A stretch of 64,000 nucleotides of DNA, taken from positions 62,001-126,000 of the forward strand of contig NZ_JADTQG010000002.1 in the NCBI RefSeq assembly GCF_016008875.1, given 5' to 3'. The notes beneath the pieces are model-generated. The model did no database searches. It was not told the DNA's origin and saw only the letters and a program-made list of their open reading frames with translations. The position numbers were made by a program, and so were the translations under genes. Positions 27,012 through 38,038 of the stretch are shown in pieces (positions within the stretch are counted from its first letter, which is position 1; every line of letters begins with the position of its first letter). Origin of the DNA: Ectopseudomonas mendocina. GTDB lineage: Bacteria; Pseudomonadota; Gammaproteobacteria; Pseudomonadales; Pseudomonadaceae.

Positions 27012-27470
27012 CTACTGTCCCCAGGGCAGGATCGGAATGGCCGTCACTGCATTCTGCGGGCTGCCTTCGATCACCCGGTCGCTGTAGACCAGATACACCA
27101 GGGTATTGCGCTTGGCGTCGAAGAAGCGCACCACCTGCATGGTCTTGAACACCAGCGAGGTGCGCTCCTTGAACACTTCCTCGCCATCCTTGAGCTTGCC
27201 CTTGAATTCAATGGGGCCGACCTGGCGGCAGGCGATGGACGCTTCGGCGCGATCCTCGGCCAGCCCAAGACCACCTTTCACACCACCGGTCTTGGCGCGT
27301 GACAGGTAGCAGGTCACGCCCGCCACCTTGGGATCATCGAAGGCCTCGACGACGATCTTGTCGTTCGGACCGACCCACTTGAACACCGTGGACACTTCGC
27401 CGATGGTCTCGGCCAGTGCCAGGCCGGGCAACATCAGCAGGCCCAGTACACATCCCTTGAACAGACGCAT
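27012..27470 (-). CDS. creA: CreA family protein
   Basis: 152-aa periplasmic protein with a signal peptide ([14 protein letters not shown], cleavage before ETIGEV). The CreA family is conserved among proteobacteria; function is unknown. Conserved blocks: [32 protein letters not shown] and the C-terminal [24 protein letters not shown] precedes the ATG. It starts 15 bases after the proB stop and is likely co-transcribed with it. Confidence 0.9.
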   Translation of the reverse strand: MRLFKGCVLGLLMLPGLALAETIGEVSTVFKWVGPNDKIVVEAFDDPKVAGVTCYLSRAKTGGVKGGLGLAEDRAEASIACRQVGPIEFKGKLKDGEEVFKERTSLVFKTMQVVRFFDAKRNTLVYLVYSDRVIEGSPQNAVTAIPILPWGQ

Positions 27471-27485
27471 CGCACTCTCCTTTGT

Positions 27486-28604
27486 TCAAACCAGAATCAG
27501 GTTATCCCGATGCACCAGCTCTGGTTCATCCACGTATCCCAGCAGCCCCTCAATGGCATCGGAAGGCTTGCCGATAATCTTCTGCGCTTCCAGCGCGCTG
27601 TAGTTGACCAGGCCACGCGCCACTTCGCGGCCGTCCGGGGCAACGCAAACCACCATTTCGCCACGGCGGAAACTGCCCTGCACCGCCTTCACGCCCACCG
27701 GTAGCAGGCTCTTGCGGTCCTGGCTCAGCGCCTTAACCGCACCGGCGTCGAGCACCAGGGTGCCACGGGTCTGCAGGTGGCCGGCCAGCCATTGCTTGCG
27801 CGCAGCCAGCAGGCCACGCTCGGGTGCCAGCATCGTGCCCAGGCGCTCGCCGGCCTTGAGACGCGCCAGCACCTGCTCGATGGCGCCGCCGACGATCACC
27901 GTATGCGCGCCGGAGCGCGCCGCCAGGCGTGACGCACGCAGCTTGGTCTGCATGCCGCCACGGCCCAACGCACCACCAACGCCACCGGCCACGGCATCCA
28001 GTGCTGGGTCGTCGGCGCGCGCCTCATGGATCAGCTCGGCATCGGGGTTGTGCCGTGGATCGGCGGTGTACATGCCGTCGCGATCGGTGAGGATCACCAG
28101 CAAATCGGCTTCCACCAGGTTGGCCACCAGCGCAGCCAGGGTGTCGTTGTCGCCGAAGCGGATCTCATCGGTAACCACGGTATCGTTCTCGTTGATCACC
28201 GGTACCACGTCGAGGTCGACCAGGGTGCGCAGGGTGCTGCGCGCATTGAGGTAGCGCTTGCGGTCGGAGAGATCGTCGTGGGTCAAAAGGATCTGCGCGG
28301 TGCGCCGGCCGTGCTCGGCAAAACTCGACTCCCAGGCCTGAACCAGCACCATCTGGCCAATGGCCGCGGCCGCCTGCAGCTCGTGCATCGCGCTAGGCCG
28401 GCTGGTCCAGCCCAGGCGGCTCATGCCAGCCGCCACGGCGCCGGAGGACACCAGCACCAACTCGACGCCCTGCTCACGCAGTGCCACCATCTGCTTGACC
28501 CACACCGCCATGGCCGCACGATCCAGGCCACGCCCGTCGGCGGTCAGCAGCGCACTGCCGATCTTCACCACCCAGCGCCGTGCGCCGGTCACCTTGTCAC
28601 GCAT
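27486..28604 (-). CDS. proB: Glutamate 5-kinase
   Basis: First enzyme of proline synthesis: phosphorylates glutamate with ATP to glutamyl-5-phosphate. 372 aa with the amino-acid-kinase domain ([17 protein letters not shown] at 12-28, [14 protein letters not shown] near 55, and [19 protein letters not shown] around 133-151) and a C-terminal PUA domain from about 280 ([20 protein letters not shown]). Proline feedback inhibition is typical. It lies downstream of a terminator that ends the obgE transcript and is followed by creA. Confidence 0.96.
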   Translation of the reverse strand: MRDKVTGARRWVVKIGSALLTADGRGLDRAAMAVWVKQMVALREQGVELVLVSSGAVAAGMSRLGWTSRPSAMHELQAAAAIGQMVLVQAWESSFAEHGRRTAQILLTHDDLSDRKRYLNARSTLRTLVDLDVVPVINENDTVVTDEIRFGDNDTLAALVANLVEADLLVILTDRDGMYTADPRHNPDAELIHEARADDPALDAVAGGVGGALGRGGMQTKLRASRLAARSGAHTVIVGGAIEQVLARLKAGERLGTMLAPERGLLAARKQWLAGHLQTRGTLVLDAGAVKALSQDRKSLLPVGVKAVQGSFRRGEMVVCVAPDGREVARGLVNYSALEAQKIIGKPSDAIEGLLGYVDEPELVHRDNLILV

Positions 28605-28653
28605 GATCTTCCAACCTTAGCCAGAAAACGATGGGTTCCGCCCCACCTACAAA

Positions 28654-28675
28654 AACGCCGCAATTAAGCGGCGTT
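28654..28675 (-). terminator. Terminator after obgE
   Basis: AACGCCGC and its complement with loop AATTAA, followed on the minus strand by a T-run, ten bases past the obgE stop codon. Confidence 0.85.
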
Positions 28676-28685
28676 GGAAATTTGC

Positions 28686-29933
<1,248 letters not shown>

Positions 29934-29999
29934 CTAGGGGAACGCTTGCCGGATCATCCAGAACTAGCGGATCTGGCAAGCGAACCAAAGATACACAAA

Positions 30000-30030
30000 C
30001 AAAAAAGCCCCGTCCTACGGACAGGGCTTT
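30000..30030 (-). terminator. Terminator after rpmA
   Basis: On the minus strand an AAGCCCTGTCC/GGACGGGGCTT hairpin is followed by a TTTTTT run, 17 bases past the rpmA stop codon. Confidence 0.88.
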
Positions 30031-30046
30031 TCCAGCGCGTAGGCGA

Positions 30047-30304
30047 TTAGGCCTGAACGACGCTCACGTAGCGACGGCCGAAAGCGCCCTTCACTTCGAA
30101 CTTGACCACGCCTTCGATCTTGGCGAACAGGGTGTGGTCTTTGCCGATGCCCACGCCGAAGCCCGGGTGAAACTCGGTGCCGCGCTGACGAACGATGATG
30201 TTGCCGGCCTTGATGACCTGACCACCGTACATTTTCACGCCAAGGCGTTTACTTTCGGAATCGCGGCCGTTACGGGTAGAACCGCCAGCTTTTTTGTGTG
30301 CCAT
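30047..30304 (-). CDS. rpmA: 50S ribosomal protein L27
   Basis: 85-aa ribosomal protein whose flexible N-terminus ([15 protein letters not shown]) reaches the peptidyl-transferase centre. The family block [20 protein letters not shown] is intact. There is no N-terminal extension of the Firmicutes type that requires protease processing. It follows rplU by 37 bp in one transcript. Confidence 0.98.
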   Translation of the reverse strand: MAHKKAGGSTRNGRDSESKRLGVKMYGGQVIKAGNIIVRQRGTEFHPGFGVGIGKDHTLFAKIEGVVKFEVKGAFGRRYVSVVQA

Positions 30305-30341
30305 GAGTCAATACTCCTATAAAGGGATCGGGGCCGACGAA

Positions 30342-30653
30342 TCAGGCCTGGATACCGGTGATTTTGATCTCAGTGAACCACTGACGGTGGCCCTGACGCT
30401 TCATGTGGTGCTTACGACGGCGGAACTTGATGATGCGCACTTTGTCGTGACGGCCTTGCGAAACGACTTCGGCAACCACTTTAGCGCCGTCTACGACCGG
30501 AGCGCCGATCTGAACGTCGTCGCCATTGCCGATCAGCAGAACGCGATCGAAAGTCACGGCTTCGCCGGTAGCGACTTCGAGCTTCTCGATCTTGAGGAAT
30601 TCGCCTTCGGTGACTTTGTATTGCTTGCCACCAGTAACAATTACTGCGTACAT
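30342..30653 (-). CDS. rplU: 50S ribosomal protein L21
   Basis: 103-aa 23S rRNA-binding protein of the 50S subunit. The family opening [14 protein letters not shown] and the basic C-terminal block [16 protein letters not shown] are present. GGAGA lies seven bases before the ATG. It heads the rplU-rpmA operon and is divergent from ispB, with a well-formed promoter at 30792-30820. Confidence 0.98.
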   Translation of the reverse strand: MYAVIVTGGKQYKVTEGEFLKIEKLEVATGEAVTFDRVLLIGNGDDVQIGAPVVDGAKVVAEVVSQGRHDKVRIIKFRRRKHHMKRQGHRQWFTEIKITGIQA

Positions 30654-30791
30654 GGTAAATCTCCGTTAATCCTGCTCACCCAGCGCTTTAGAAAAGGCGT
30701 TATTGGCTGGCATGGCTGCTTGGGGCCGGAAGTGACACCCTTGCAATTGCGTAAGGCAGGGAAATGCCCAGGGGGAAGTTCAGGGTGCGCG

Positions 30792-30820
30792 ATTGTACGC
30801 AAGCGCCGAACGCTACGCAA
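30792..30820 (-). promoter_or_regulatory. Sigma-70 promoter of rplU-rpmA
   Basis: On the minus strand, TTGCGT (30820-30815) and TACAAT (30797-30792) are separated by 17 bases, about 140 bp before the rplU start. The -10 is near consensus. Confidence 0.65.
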
Positions 30821-30838
30821 GGGGCGCCCGTGCTTGCC

Positions 30839-30867
30839 TTGACAGCCCCTACCCTGCCACCTAGCAT
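30839..30867 (+). promoter_or_regulatory. Sigma-70 promoter of ispB
   Basis: A perfect TTGACA (30839-30844), a 17-base spacer and TAGCAT (30862-30867) lie 33 bp before the ispB start. It is back to back with the rplU promoter, 18 bp between the -35 boxes. Confidence 0.7.
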
Positions 30868-30899
30868 GCCGCGCAACCTCAGAGGAGCACTAGTCGCCG

Positions 30900-31868
30900 A
30901 TGCAACCCCAGGCTTTCTACCGCGTGGTAGCGGACGATTTCACCGCCGTCGATGGCATCATTCGCCAACAGGTGGTTTCCCGCGTGCCGCTGGTGGAAAA
31001 GATCGGCGACTATATCATTTCCGCTGGCGGCAAGCGCCTGCGCCCGCTGCTGGTACTGCTCAGCGGCCGCGCTCTGGGTTACCAGGCCGACGACCTGCGT
31101 CTGCTGGCCGCCACCATCGAATTTCTGCACACCGCCACCCTGCTGCATGACGATGTGGTCGACATGTCCGACATGCGCCGTGGCCGTAGCACCGCTAATG
31201 CCCAATGGGGCAACGCACCTAGCGTGCTGGTGGGCGACTTCCTTTATTCACGCTCGTTCGAAATGATGGTCGAGCTCGGCTCCATGCCGGTGATGAAGAT
31301 TCTCTCCCACGCCACCCGCGTGATCGCCGAAGGTGAAGTGCTGCAATTGTCCAAGGTGCGCGACGCCAGCACCACGGAAGAGACCTATATGGAAGTCATC
31401 CGCGGCAAGACCGCGATGCTGTTCGAGGCCTCCACCCATGCCGCCGCGGCCCTGACCGGCGCCGACGAGGCGCAGCGCGAGGCCCTGCGCACTTTCGGTG
31501 ACCACCTGGGCATCGCCTTCCAGCTGGTCGACGACCTGCTCGACTACAAGGGCGACGCCACTGAACTGGGCAAGAACGTCGGCGACGACTTGGCCGAGGG
31601 CAAACCGACCCTGCCGCTGATCTACACCATGCGTGAAGGCACCGAGGAGCAGGCCGCTCTGGTGCGCCGCGCGATTCAGAAAGGCGGTATCGAAGACCTG
31701 GAAAGCATCCGCGCCGCCGTCGACGCAGCCGGTGCCCTGGATTACACCGCACAACTCGCCCGCGACTACGCCGAACGCGCTATCGCCTGCCTGGACGTGC
31801 TGCCCGCCGGCGAGTACCGCGACGCGCTGATCGAGCTGAGCCGCTTCGCCGTGGCCCGTACACACTAA
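30900..31868 (+). CDS. ispB: Octaprenyl/nonaprenyl diphosphate synthase
   Basis: Builds the ubiquinone side chain by adding isopentenyl diphosphate to farnesyl diphosphate. 322 aa with both Asp-rich motifs of trans-prenyltransferases: DDVVD at 84-88 and DDLLD at 211-215, plus GGKRLRP at 43-49. GAGGAG lies upstream with rather long spacing (11 bases). Position next to rplU-rpmA matches E. coli and Pseudomonas. In Pseudomonas the product is usually ubiquinone-9, so nonaprenyl chain length is likely. Confidence 0.95.
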   Translation: MQPQAFYRVVADDFTAVDGIIRQQVVSRVPLVEKIGDYIISAGGKRLRPLLVLLSGRALGYQADDLRLLAATIEFLHTATLLHDDVVDMSDMRRGRSTANAQWGNAPSVLVGDFLYSRSFEMMVELGSMPVMKILSHATRVIAEGEVLQLSKVRDASTTEETYMEVIRGKTAMLFEASTHAAAALTGADEAQREALRTFGDHLGIAFQLVDDLLDYKGDATELGKNVGDDLAEGKPTLPLIYTMREGTEEQAALVRRAIQKGGIEDLESIRAAVDAAGALDYTAQLARDYAERAIACLDVLPAGEYRDALIELSRFAVARTH

Positions 31869-31871
31869 GAA

Positions 31872-31935
31872 GTAGCCCGGATGCAATCCGGGGAATGGCT
31901 ATATGGCAGAGAGCCCCGGATTTCATCCGGGCTAC
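31872..31935. repeat. Inverted repeat pair, GTAGCCCGGATGCAATCCGG family
   Basis: Arms at 31872-31893 and 31914-31935 form a 22-bp imperfect inverted repeat right after ispB. A single half of the same family occurs at 47804-47824. This intergenic repeat type is widespread in Pseudomonas. Confidence 0.8.
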
Positions 31936-31963
31936 GGGTCGAGACAGCGCACCGGCTCAAACA

Positions 31964-31992
31964 AAAACACCCCGAACCAGTCGGGGCGTTTT
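31964..31992. terminator. Bidirectional terminator between ispB and the SDR gene
   Basis: AAAAC-CCCCGA and its complement with one mismatch and a five-base loop, flanked by A and T runs, between convergent genes. Confidence 0.8.
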
Positions 31993-32010
31993 GCGTTCAG
32001 GCGCAGTCGA

Positions 32011-32769
32011 TTACAGACGCAGGCCGCCGTCCAGCTCCAGGATGCGACCGGTGTAGTAGTCATTCTCCAGGATGTAGGCCACCGAATGAGCGATCTCGGC
32101 CGGCTTGCCCATGCGCTTGAGCGGAATGCCCGAGGTCATCTTCTCCAGCGCTTCGGGCTTCATGCTGGCGGTCATCTCGGTTTCGATGAAGCCCGGCGCC
32201 ACGCCCGCTACGCGAATGCCGTAACGTGCCAGCTCCTTGGCCCAGACCACGGTATCAGCGGCGACACCGGCCTTGGCCGCGGAGTAGTTGGCCTGGCCCA
32301 TGTTGCCGGCACGGGAGATCGAGGAAATGTTGACGATCGCGCCTTCGTTCTTCAGCTCGATCATCTTCGCCGCGACTTCGCGAGTGCAGAGGAACACGCC
32401 GGTCAGGTTGACGTCGATCACCGCCTGCCACTGCGCCAGGCTCATCTTGGTCATCTCACCATCCTTGACGCGGATGGTCAGGCCATCACGGAGGATGCCG
32501 GCATTGTTGACCAGGCCGTTGATGGCACCGAAGTCGTCGGCCACCTGGGCAACCATGTGCGTGACCTGCTCTTCATCGGCCACGTTGCAAAGGTAGGCAC
32601 GGGCATCGCCACCGGCGGCCTTGCAGGCAGCCACGGCTTCGTCGAGCTTTTCCTGGTTTAGATCGACCAGCGCCAGCCTGACGCCCTTGGCCGCCAGGTA
32701 CTCACCCATGGCGCGACCCAGTCCCTGGCAACCGCCAGTGATGATGATGACTTTGTCTTTCAGTTGCAT
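32011..32769 (-). CDS. SDR family oxidoreductase, FabG-like
   Basis: 252-aa classical short-chain dehydrogenase. NAD(P)-binding TGGCQGLG is at 11-18, NNAG at 88-91, and the catalytic Ser150, Tyr162 and Lys166 in NISSISRAGNMGQANYSAAK. Probably reduces a 3-oxoacyl or similar keto substrate; it has been annotated as 3-oxoacyl-ACP reductase in relatives, but it is not in a fatty-acid synthesis cluster here, so the housekeeping fabG role is unlikely. The start has a modest ribosome-binding site. Monocistronic, convergent with ispB. Confidence 0.88.
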   Translation of the reverse strand: MQLKDKVIIITGGCQGLGRAMGEYLAAKGVRLALVDLNQEKLDEAVAACKAAGGDARAYLCNVADEEQVTHMVAQVADDFGAINGLVNNAGILRDGLTIRVKDGEMTKMSLAQWQAVIDVNLTGVFLCTREVAAKMIELKNEGAIVNISSISRAGNMGQANYSAAKAGVAADTVVWAKELARYGIRVAGVAPGFIETEMTASMKPEALEKMTSGIPLKRMGKPAEIAHSVAYILENDYYTGRILELDGGLRL

Positions 32770-32852
32770 CGCTTTATCCCCTCAAGGTGCAGCATTTACC
32801 GACCCCGCTGATGCCCGCAAACCGCTATGCTAGGGCGTCTGTCCGTTTATTA

Positions 32853-32994
32853 GGAATCTGTTCACGGTCTTGCGAGCTAGAGCGATACAAGGCAAAAACA
32901 GGCGAGGAAGCGCAGTTTACGAGTTGTAAATGAGCATTCCGAGCCTGTTTTTAACGCAGTAGCGCCGACGCGCAGCTGACCGTGAACAGGTTCC
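32853..32994. mobile_element. MITE (142 bp), probably mobilised by an IS5-type transposase
   Basis: Non-coding element with 17-bp terminal inverted repeats, GGAATCTGTTCACGGTC at the left and its complement with one mismatch at the right, flanked by the 3-bp direct repeat TTA (32850-32852 and 32995-32997). Internal dyads (AAAAACAGGC ... GCCTGTTTTT) let the whole element fold into a long hairpin. TIR sequence and the TTA duplication fit the IS5 group; the family assignment is inferred. It ends 28 bp before the hugZ start codon. Confidence 0.75.
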
Positions 32995-33022
32995 TTACGG
33001 ATCTTCTGCGAGGAGTCATAAG

Positions 33023-33757
33023 GTGAGCGTGAAAGCCGGCAAGCATGCACGAGAATTGCTGCTCAAGGAATACCGTGGCGTGCTCAGCACCCACTCCAAG
33101 GCCATGCCGGGTTTTCCATTCGGATCAGTGGTGCCGTACTGCCTGGACGCCGAGGGCCGGCCGCTGATCCTGATCAGCCGCATCGCCCAGCACACCCATA
33201 ATCTCGGGCAGGACGCCAAATGCTCGCTGCTGGTCGGCGAGCGTGGCGCAGAGGATGTGCAGGCGGTCGGCCGCCTTACATTGCTCGCCGAAGCGCGACA
33301 ATTGCATGACGAGCGCGAAATCGAAGCGGCCGCCCAGCGTTATTACCGCTTTTTTCCGCAATCGCGCGACTACCATCGAGCGCATGACTTCGATTTCTGG
33401 CGACTAGAGCCGGTGCGCTGGCGCTTCATCGGCGGCTTTGGCGCCATCCACTGGCTCGATCAGGTTACCCTGGCCAACCCCTTTGCCGCCGATGGCAGCG
33501 AAGCGAGCATGGTCGAGCACATGAACGAAGATCACGCCAAGGCCATCGCCCACTATGTCGAATTGGCCGGCCTGCCCAAGCACGAGCCGGCACAGATGGC
33601 CGCCATCGACTCCGAAGGTTTCCACCTGCGCATTGGCCAGAGCCTGCACTGGCTGGCCTTTCCAACATCCTGCAACAACCCTGGCCAGGTGCGCGAAGCC
33701 CTGGTGATGCTGGCTCGCGCCGAGCGCTGGCCGACCGATGGTGCATCTTCAGCTTGA
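33023..33757 (+). CDS. HugZ family pyridoxamine 5'-phosphate oxidase-like / heme-utilisation protein
   Basis: 244-aa protein with an N-terminal split-barrel FMN-binding-like domain (GVLSTHSKAMPGFPFGSVVP) and a C-terminal DUF2470 domain (MVEHMNEDHAKAIAHYVELA). The family includes Campylobacter/Helicobacter HugZ heme oxygenases. The start is GTG at 33023, with GAGGAG upstream. A MITE ends 28 bp before it, so native promoter elements have been displaced and transcription may now start within or beyond the element. No heme-uptake genes are nearby; a general role in heme degradation or redox control is possible. Confidence 0.82.
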   Translation: MSVKAGKHARELLLKEYRGVLSTHSKAMPGFPFGSVVPYCLDAEGRPLILISRIAQHTHNLGQDAKCSLLVGERGAEDVQAVGRLTLLAEARQLHDEREIEAAAQRYYRFFPQSRDYHRAHDFDFWRLEPVRWRFIGGFGAIHWLDQVTLANPFAADGSEASMVEHMNEDHAKAIAHYVELAGLPKHEPAQMAAIDSEGFHLRIGQSLHWLAFPTSCNNPGQVREALVMLARAERWPTDGASSA

Positions 33758-33824
33758 ATTAAGCGCAGAGCGCCATATTTAAACCCTACGGGAAGCCTGT
33801 CTTCCGCCAAGGACATTTCGACTC

Positions 33825-34274
33825 ATGCGCGCGTTTCTGTTTCTCTTTCTGCTGTTCCCGATCATCGAGCTGGCCCTGCTGATCAAGGTCGGCAGTGCCA
33901 TTGGCGTGCTGCCTACGCTGCTGCTGATCATCGGCACCGCGGTGCTCGGCAGCATCCTGCTGCGCGTCGCCGGCGTCGCCACTGCCTGGCGGGCCCGGGA
34001 ACGACTCGCGCGCGGTGAGCTGCCCGAGCAGGAAATGCTCGAAGGCCTGCTGATCGCCGTCGGCGGCGGCCTGCTGCTGCTGCCGGGTTTCATCAGTGAC
34101 ATCTTCGGCGTGTTCTGCCTGATTCCCTTCACCCGGCGCCTGCTGGTCGGCAAGATTCGCCGCCGCGCCGAGGAGCAGGCCCTGCGTCAGCGTGCCTTCT
34201 TTGACGACCAGGCAGCCCGCTCCGGGCAAACCCGTCCAAATGTTCTCGAAGGCGAGTACGAGCGCCGCGACTGA
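33825..34274 (+). CDS. fxsA: FxsA family membrane protein
   Basis: 149-aa cytoplasmic-membrane protein with hydrophobic segments at about residues 1-20, 24-44 and 74-96. The family block FLLFPIIELALLIKVGSAIG and the GGGLLLLPGFISDIFG block are conserved. In E. coli FxsA overproduction suppresses F exclusion of phage T7. It lies before groES as in P. aeruginosa (PA4387) and E. coli, but the two are probably transcribed separately because a sigma-32-like promoter lies between them. Confidence 0.9.
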   Translation: MRAFLFLFLLFPIIELALLIKVGSAIGVLPTLLLIIGTAVLGSILLRVAGVATAWRARERLARGELPEQEMLEGLLIAVGGGLLLLPGFISDIFGVFCLIPFTRRLLVGKIRRRAEEQALRQRAFFDDQAARSGQTRPNVLEGEYERRD

Positions 34275-34355
34275 CCTGCCTCACGCCGGGCACCACGCCA
34301 TGGTGCCCGCCTCCGTCGCCCTGCCGGGCGCATGTAAAAAATTTACGTCAGCCCC

Positions 34356-34382
34356 CTTGAAATGCAATTGCCCGCCCACATG
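34356..34382 (+). promoter_or_regulatory. Sigma-32-like heat-shock promoter of groESL
   Basis: CTTGAAA (34356-34362) followed after 13 bases by CCCACATG (34376-34383) resembles the sigma-32 consensus CTTGAAA-N11-16-CCCCATNT. It lies about 150 bp before groES. Confidence 0.7.
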
Positions 34383-34532
34383 TAGCAGTCACCGCAAGGT
34401 ACCTGCCCACTGAGGCAGTCCAACTTTCGCGGTGCGCCCAGCGCGCCGCACCCGGCCTCGCCGGATTTTACAAACCCGCTGACCAATCAAGAGTCGGCAA
34501 GTTGGCCATTCAATTGTTAGGAGAGATCGACA

Positions 34533-34826
34533 ATGAAGCTTCGTCCTCTGCATGACCGCGTCGTGATCCGTCGCAGCGAAGAAGAGACCAAAACCGCAGG
34601 CGGCATCGTGCTGCCGGGTTCGGCCGCCGAGAAGCCGAACCAGGGTGAAGTCGTTGCCGTCGGTACCGGTAAGGTTCTGGATAACGGCGAAGTCCGTCCG
34701 CTGGCCGTCAAGGTCGGTGACAAGGTGGTATTCGGCCCTTACTCCGGCAGCAACACCGTCAAAGTCGACGGCGAAGACCTGCTGGTAATGGGCGAGAACG
34801 AAATCCTCGCTGTCGTCGAAGCCTGA
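34533..34826 (+). CDS. groES: Co-chaperonin GroES
   Basis: 97-aa subunit of the heptameric lid of the GroEL chamber. The mobile loop ([20 protein letters not shown]) and the [10 protein letters not shown] block are intact. GGAGAG precedes the ATG. It is 47 bp upstream of groEL in the heat-shock operon. Confidence 0.98.
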   Translation: MKLRPLHDRVVIRRSEEETKTAGGIVLPGSAAEKPNQGEVVAVGTGKVLDNGEVRPLAVKVGDKVVFGPYSGSNTVKVDGEDLLVMGENEILAVVEA

Positions 34827-34861
34827 TTCCACGAATCTCCGTTTAACCTTCAAGAATTTGA

Positions 34862-36520
<1,659 letters not shown>

Positions 36521-36548
36521 GCCGACCGGCTCCCACGCAGTACAGAGA

Positions 36549-36574
36549 ACCCCGCGCTAGTCGCGGGGTTTTTT
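36549..36574 (+). terminator. Terminator of groESL
   Basis: AACCCCGCG and CGCGGGGTT arms around CTAGT followed by a T-run, 28 bases after the groEL stop codon. Confidence 0.92.
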
Positions 36575-36715
36575 ATTGCCTGCGCAATAGCCAGGCGTCG
36601 CTATCGGACGCCTGCCATTGGTCATCTGGCCTGGACTCAGAAACTCTGTTTGCTTATGGTTGGTCGCAACCTGAACGAATGCTGAACATTCATGCGGTGG
36701 TGTCAGGAGGACCTA

Positions 36716-36723
36716 AACAATAA
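36716..36723 (+). promoter_or_regulatory. Candidate Crc/Hfq catabolite-activity (CA) motif
   Basis: AACAATAA, a perfect match to the AAnAAnAA motif that Hfq/Crc binds to block translation under catabolite repression in Pseudomonas, lies 17 bases before the ATG of the InaA-like gene within an A-rich leader. Inferred; binding is not shown. Confidence 0.4.
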
Positions 36724-36739
36724 AAAGAAGAACTCAGAT

Positions 36740-37444
36740 ATGGCCCTATGCAGCACGAGCGAGATCCTTCAGCAGGCATTCCAGCACTGGTGGCAACAGC
36801 AAGGCGATTGGGTCGAACAGCCCAATGTCCGCCGTGGTGGCGAAAGTGGCGTGCAGCGCCTACTGGATGAGACCGGCGTGCTCTACGCCAAGAAGCAGAT
36901 CGGCCATATCTATCGCAGCCTTCTGCACCCAAAAGGGCGTCCGACCGTACTGCGCGAGCGCAAAGCCCTGCAGGCCCTGCCCGCGCTGGGCGTCATGGTG
37001 CCGCGGATGATCTATTGCGGTATCGATTACGACCAGCAGCAGGGTTGGCGCGGCCTGTTGGTGACTGAAGCGCTGGAAGGCTTCGAAGACATCGAACGCT
37101 GGTATGCCCAGGGCGGCCGTGAAGCATGCGGCGAGGCAGTACATGCCCAGTTGCTGCAGATTGTCGGCGCGACGCTGGCGCGCATGCATCTTGGCCGCTG
37201 GCAGCATGGTTGCCTGTATGCCAAACACATCTTCGTGCGTATCGACGGCGAGACGCCACAGGTGGCCTTGCTCGACCTGGAAAAAAGTCGCCGCCGCCTG
37301 ACCCGCGCCCAGGCCGCCCAGCATGACCTGCCGCAGCTACGCCGCCACAGCCCTTGGCCCGACGCCGACTGGCAGCAAGTGCTTGAGGGGTATCGCCAGA
37401 TCTTCGCCGATGGCGCCAAAGGTCTCGGCACAGCTCTTGCCTGA
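36740..37444 (+). CDS. InaA-like lipopolysaccharide kinase family protein
   Basis: 234-aa cytoplasmic protein of the Kdo/WaaP kinase-like fold and similar to InaA, induced by weak acids in E. coli. Visible parts: a nucleotide-binding Lys region (YAKKQIGHIYRS), a catalytic-loop-like HGCLYAKHIFV and a DFG-like LLDLEKSR. The catalytic loop keeps H and a K/H pair but not a plain HxD-N arrangement, so activity is not certain. ATG at 36740 is the best start; its ribosome-binding site is poor and A-rich, which fits possible Hfq/Crc control. No LPS genes are next to it. Confidence 0.8.
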   Translation: MALCSTSEILQQAFQHWWQQQGDWVEQPNVRRGGESGVQRLLDETGVLYAKKQIGHIYRSLLHPKGRPTVLRERKALQALPALGVMVPRMIYCGIDYDQQQGWRGLLVTEALEGFEDIERWYAQGGREACGEAVHAQLLQIVGATLARMHLGRWQHGCLYAKHIFVRIDGETPQVALLDLEKSRRRLTRAQAAQHDLPQLRRHSPWPDADWQQVLEGYRQIFADGAKGLGTALA

Positions 37445-37801
37445 CCAACCGGCCGTCGGCTCGTTGGCCGACAGCCTTTCACCCGCGCCAACTCGCTCCA
37501 TCGCTGTACACCACAGGGAAGTGGCTCTACCTCGCGCCTTTGGGCCGGGCTAAGAGTTGAGCTGCAGGCAACTGCAACTGCCAGATCCGGCTGTTACCAA
37601 GCACCGCAACAAGCACCTAAGGCTACGTTAAGGCGTTACCCGCATCATTGCTGAACCAACCGACAAGGCCCGTGTCCCAGCACAGTCCCGGCGGGTGCTA
37701 GCCAGGCTCGATGACCATTCGTCGCATAAGGCGACGACCAGGCGATATGTGATCTAGGTTTAGCGAACAGCGTTTGGCAGCGCTTTCAAGGGGTTAGCAA
37801 A
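37445..37801. other. Intergenic region, no gene recognised
   Basis: 357 bp with a TCGTCGC/GCGACGA dyad near 37718-37735 that might be a weak terminator, and AAGGGG just before the start at 37802. No convincing promoter, repeat or RNA was recognised. Confidence 0.45.
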
Positions 37802-38038
37802 ATGAAACTAGAAATAGCACGAGGTTTGTTCCTCGGCCTTGCCCTCAGCGTAACGGCGATTGCCGCCGCTGCCTGGCAGGAACCCGGCCCACGCGTGCTG
37901 GAAGCGCGCGAATGTGCCATGGCCGAGCCCTGCCCCACCGCGCCCTTGCGCAAACAGGTGCAACCAGCCGTGAAGCCGGATGCCAACCTGCTGGTATTGA
38001 TGTTCGGACTCAGCGGCGCGATGAAAGGCGAGTACTGA
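37802..38038 (+). CDS. Small secreted protein of unknown function
   Basis: 78-aa protein with a signal peptide (LFLGLALSVTAIAAAAW) and two Cys in the mature part (ECAMAEPCPT) that could form a disulphide. No known family. AAGGGG precedes the ATG. Convergent with the LprI-like gene, two bases apart at the stops. Confidence 0.6.
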   Translation: MKLEIARGLFLGLALSVTAIAAAAWQEPGPRVLEARECAMAEPCPTAPLRKQVQPAVKPDANLLVLMFGLSGAMKGEY

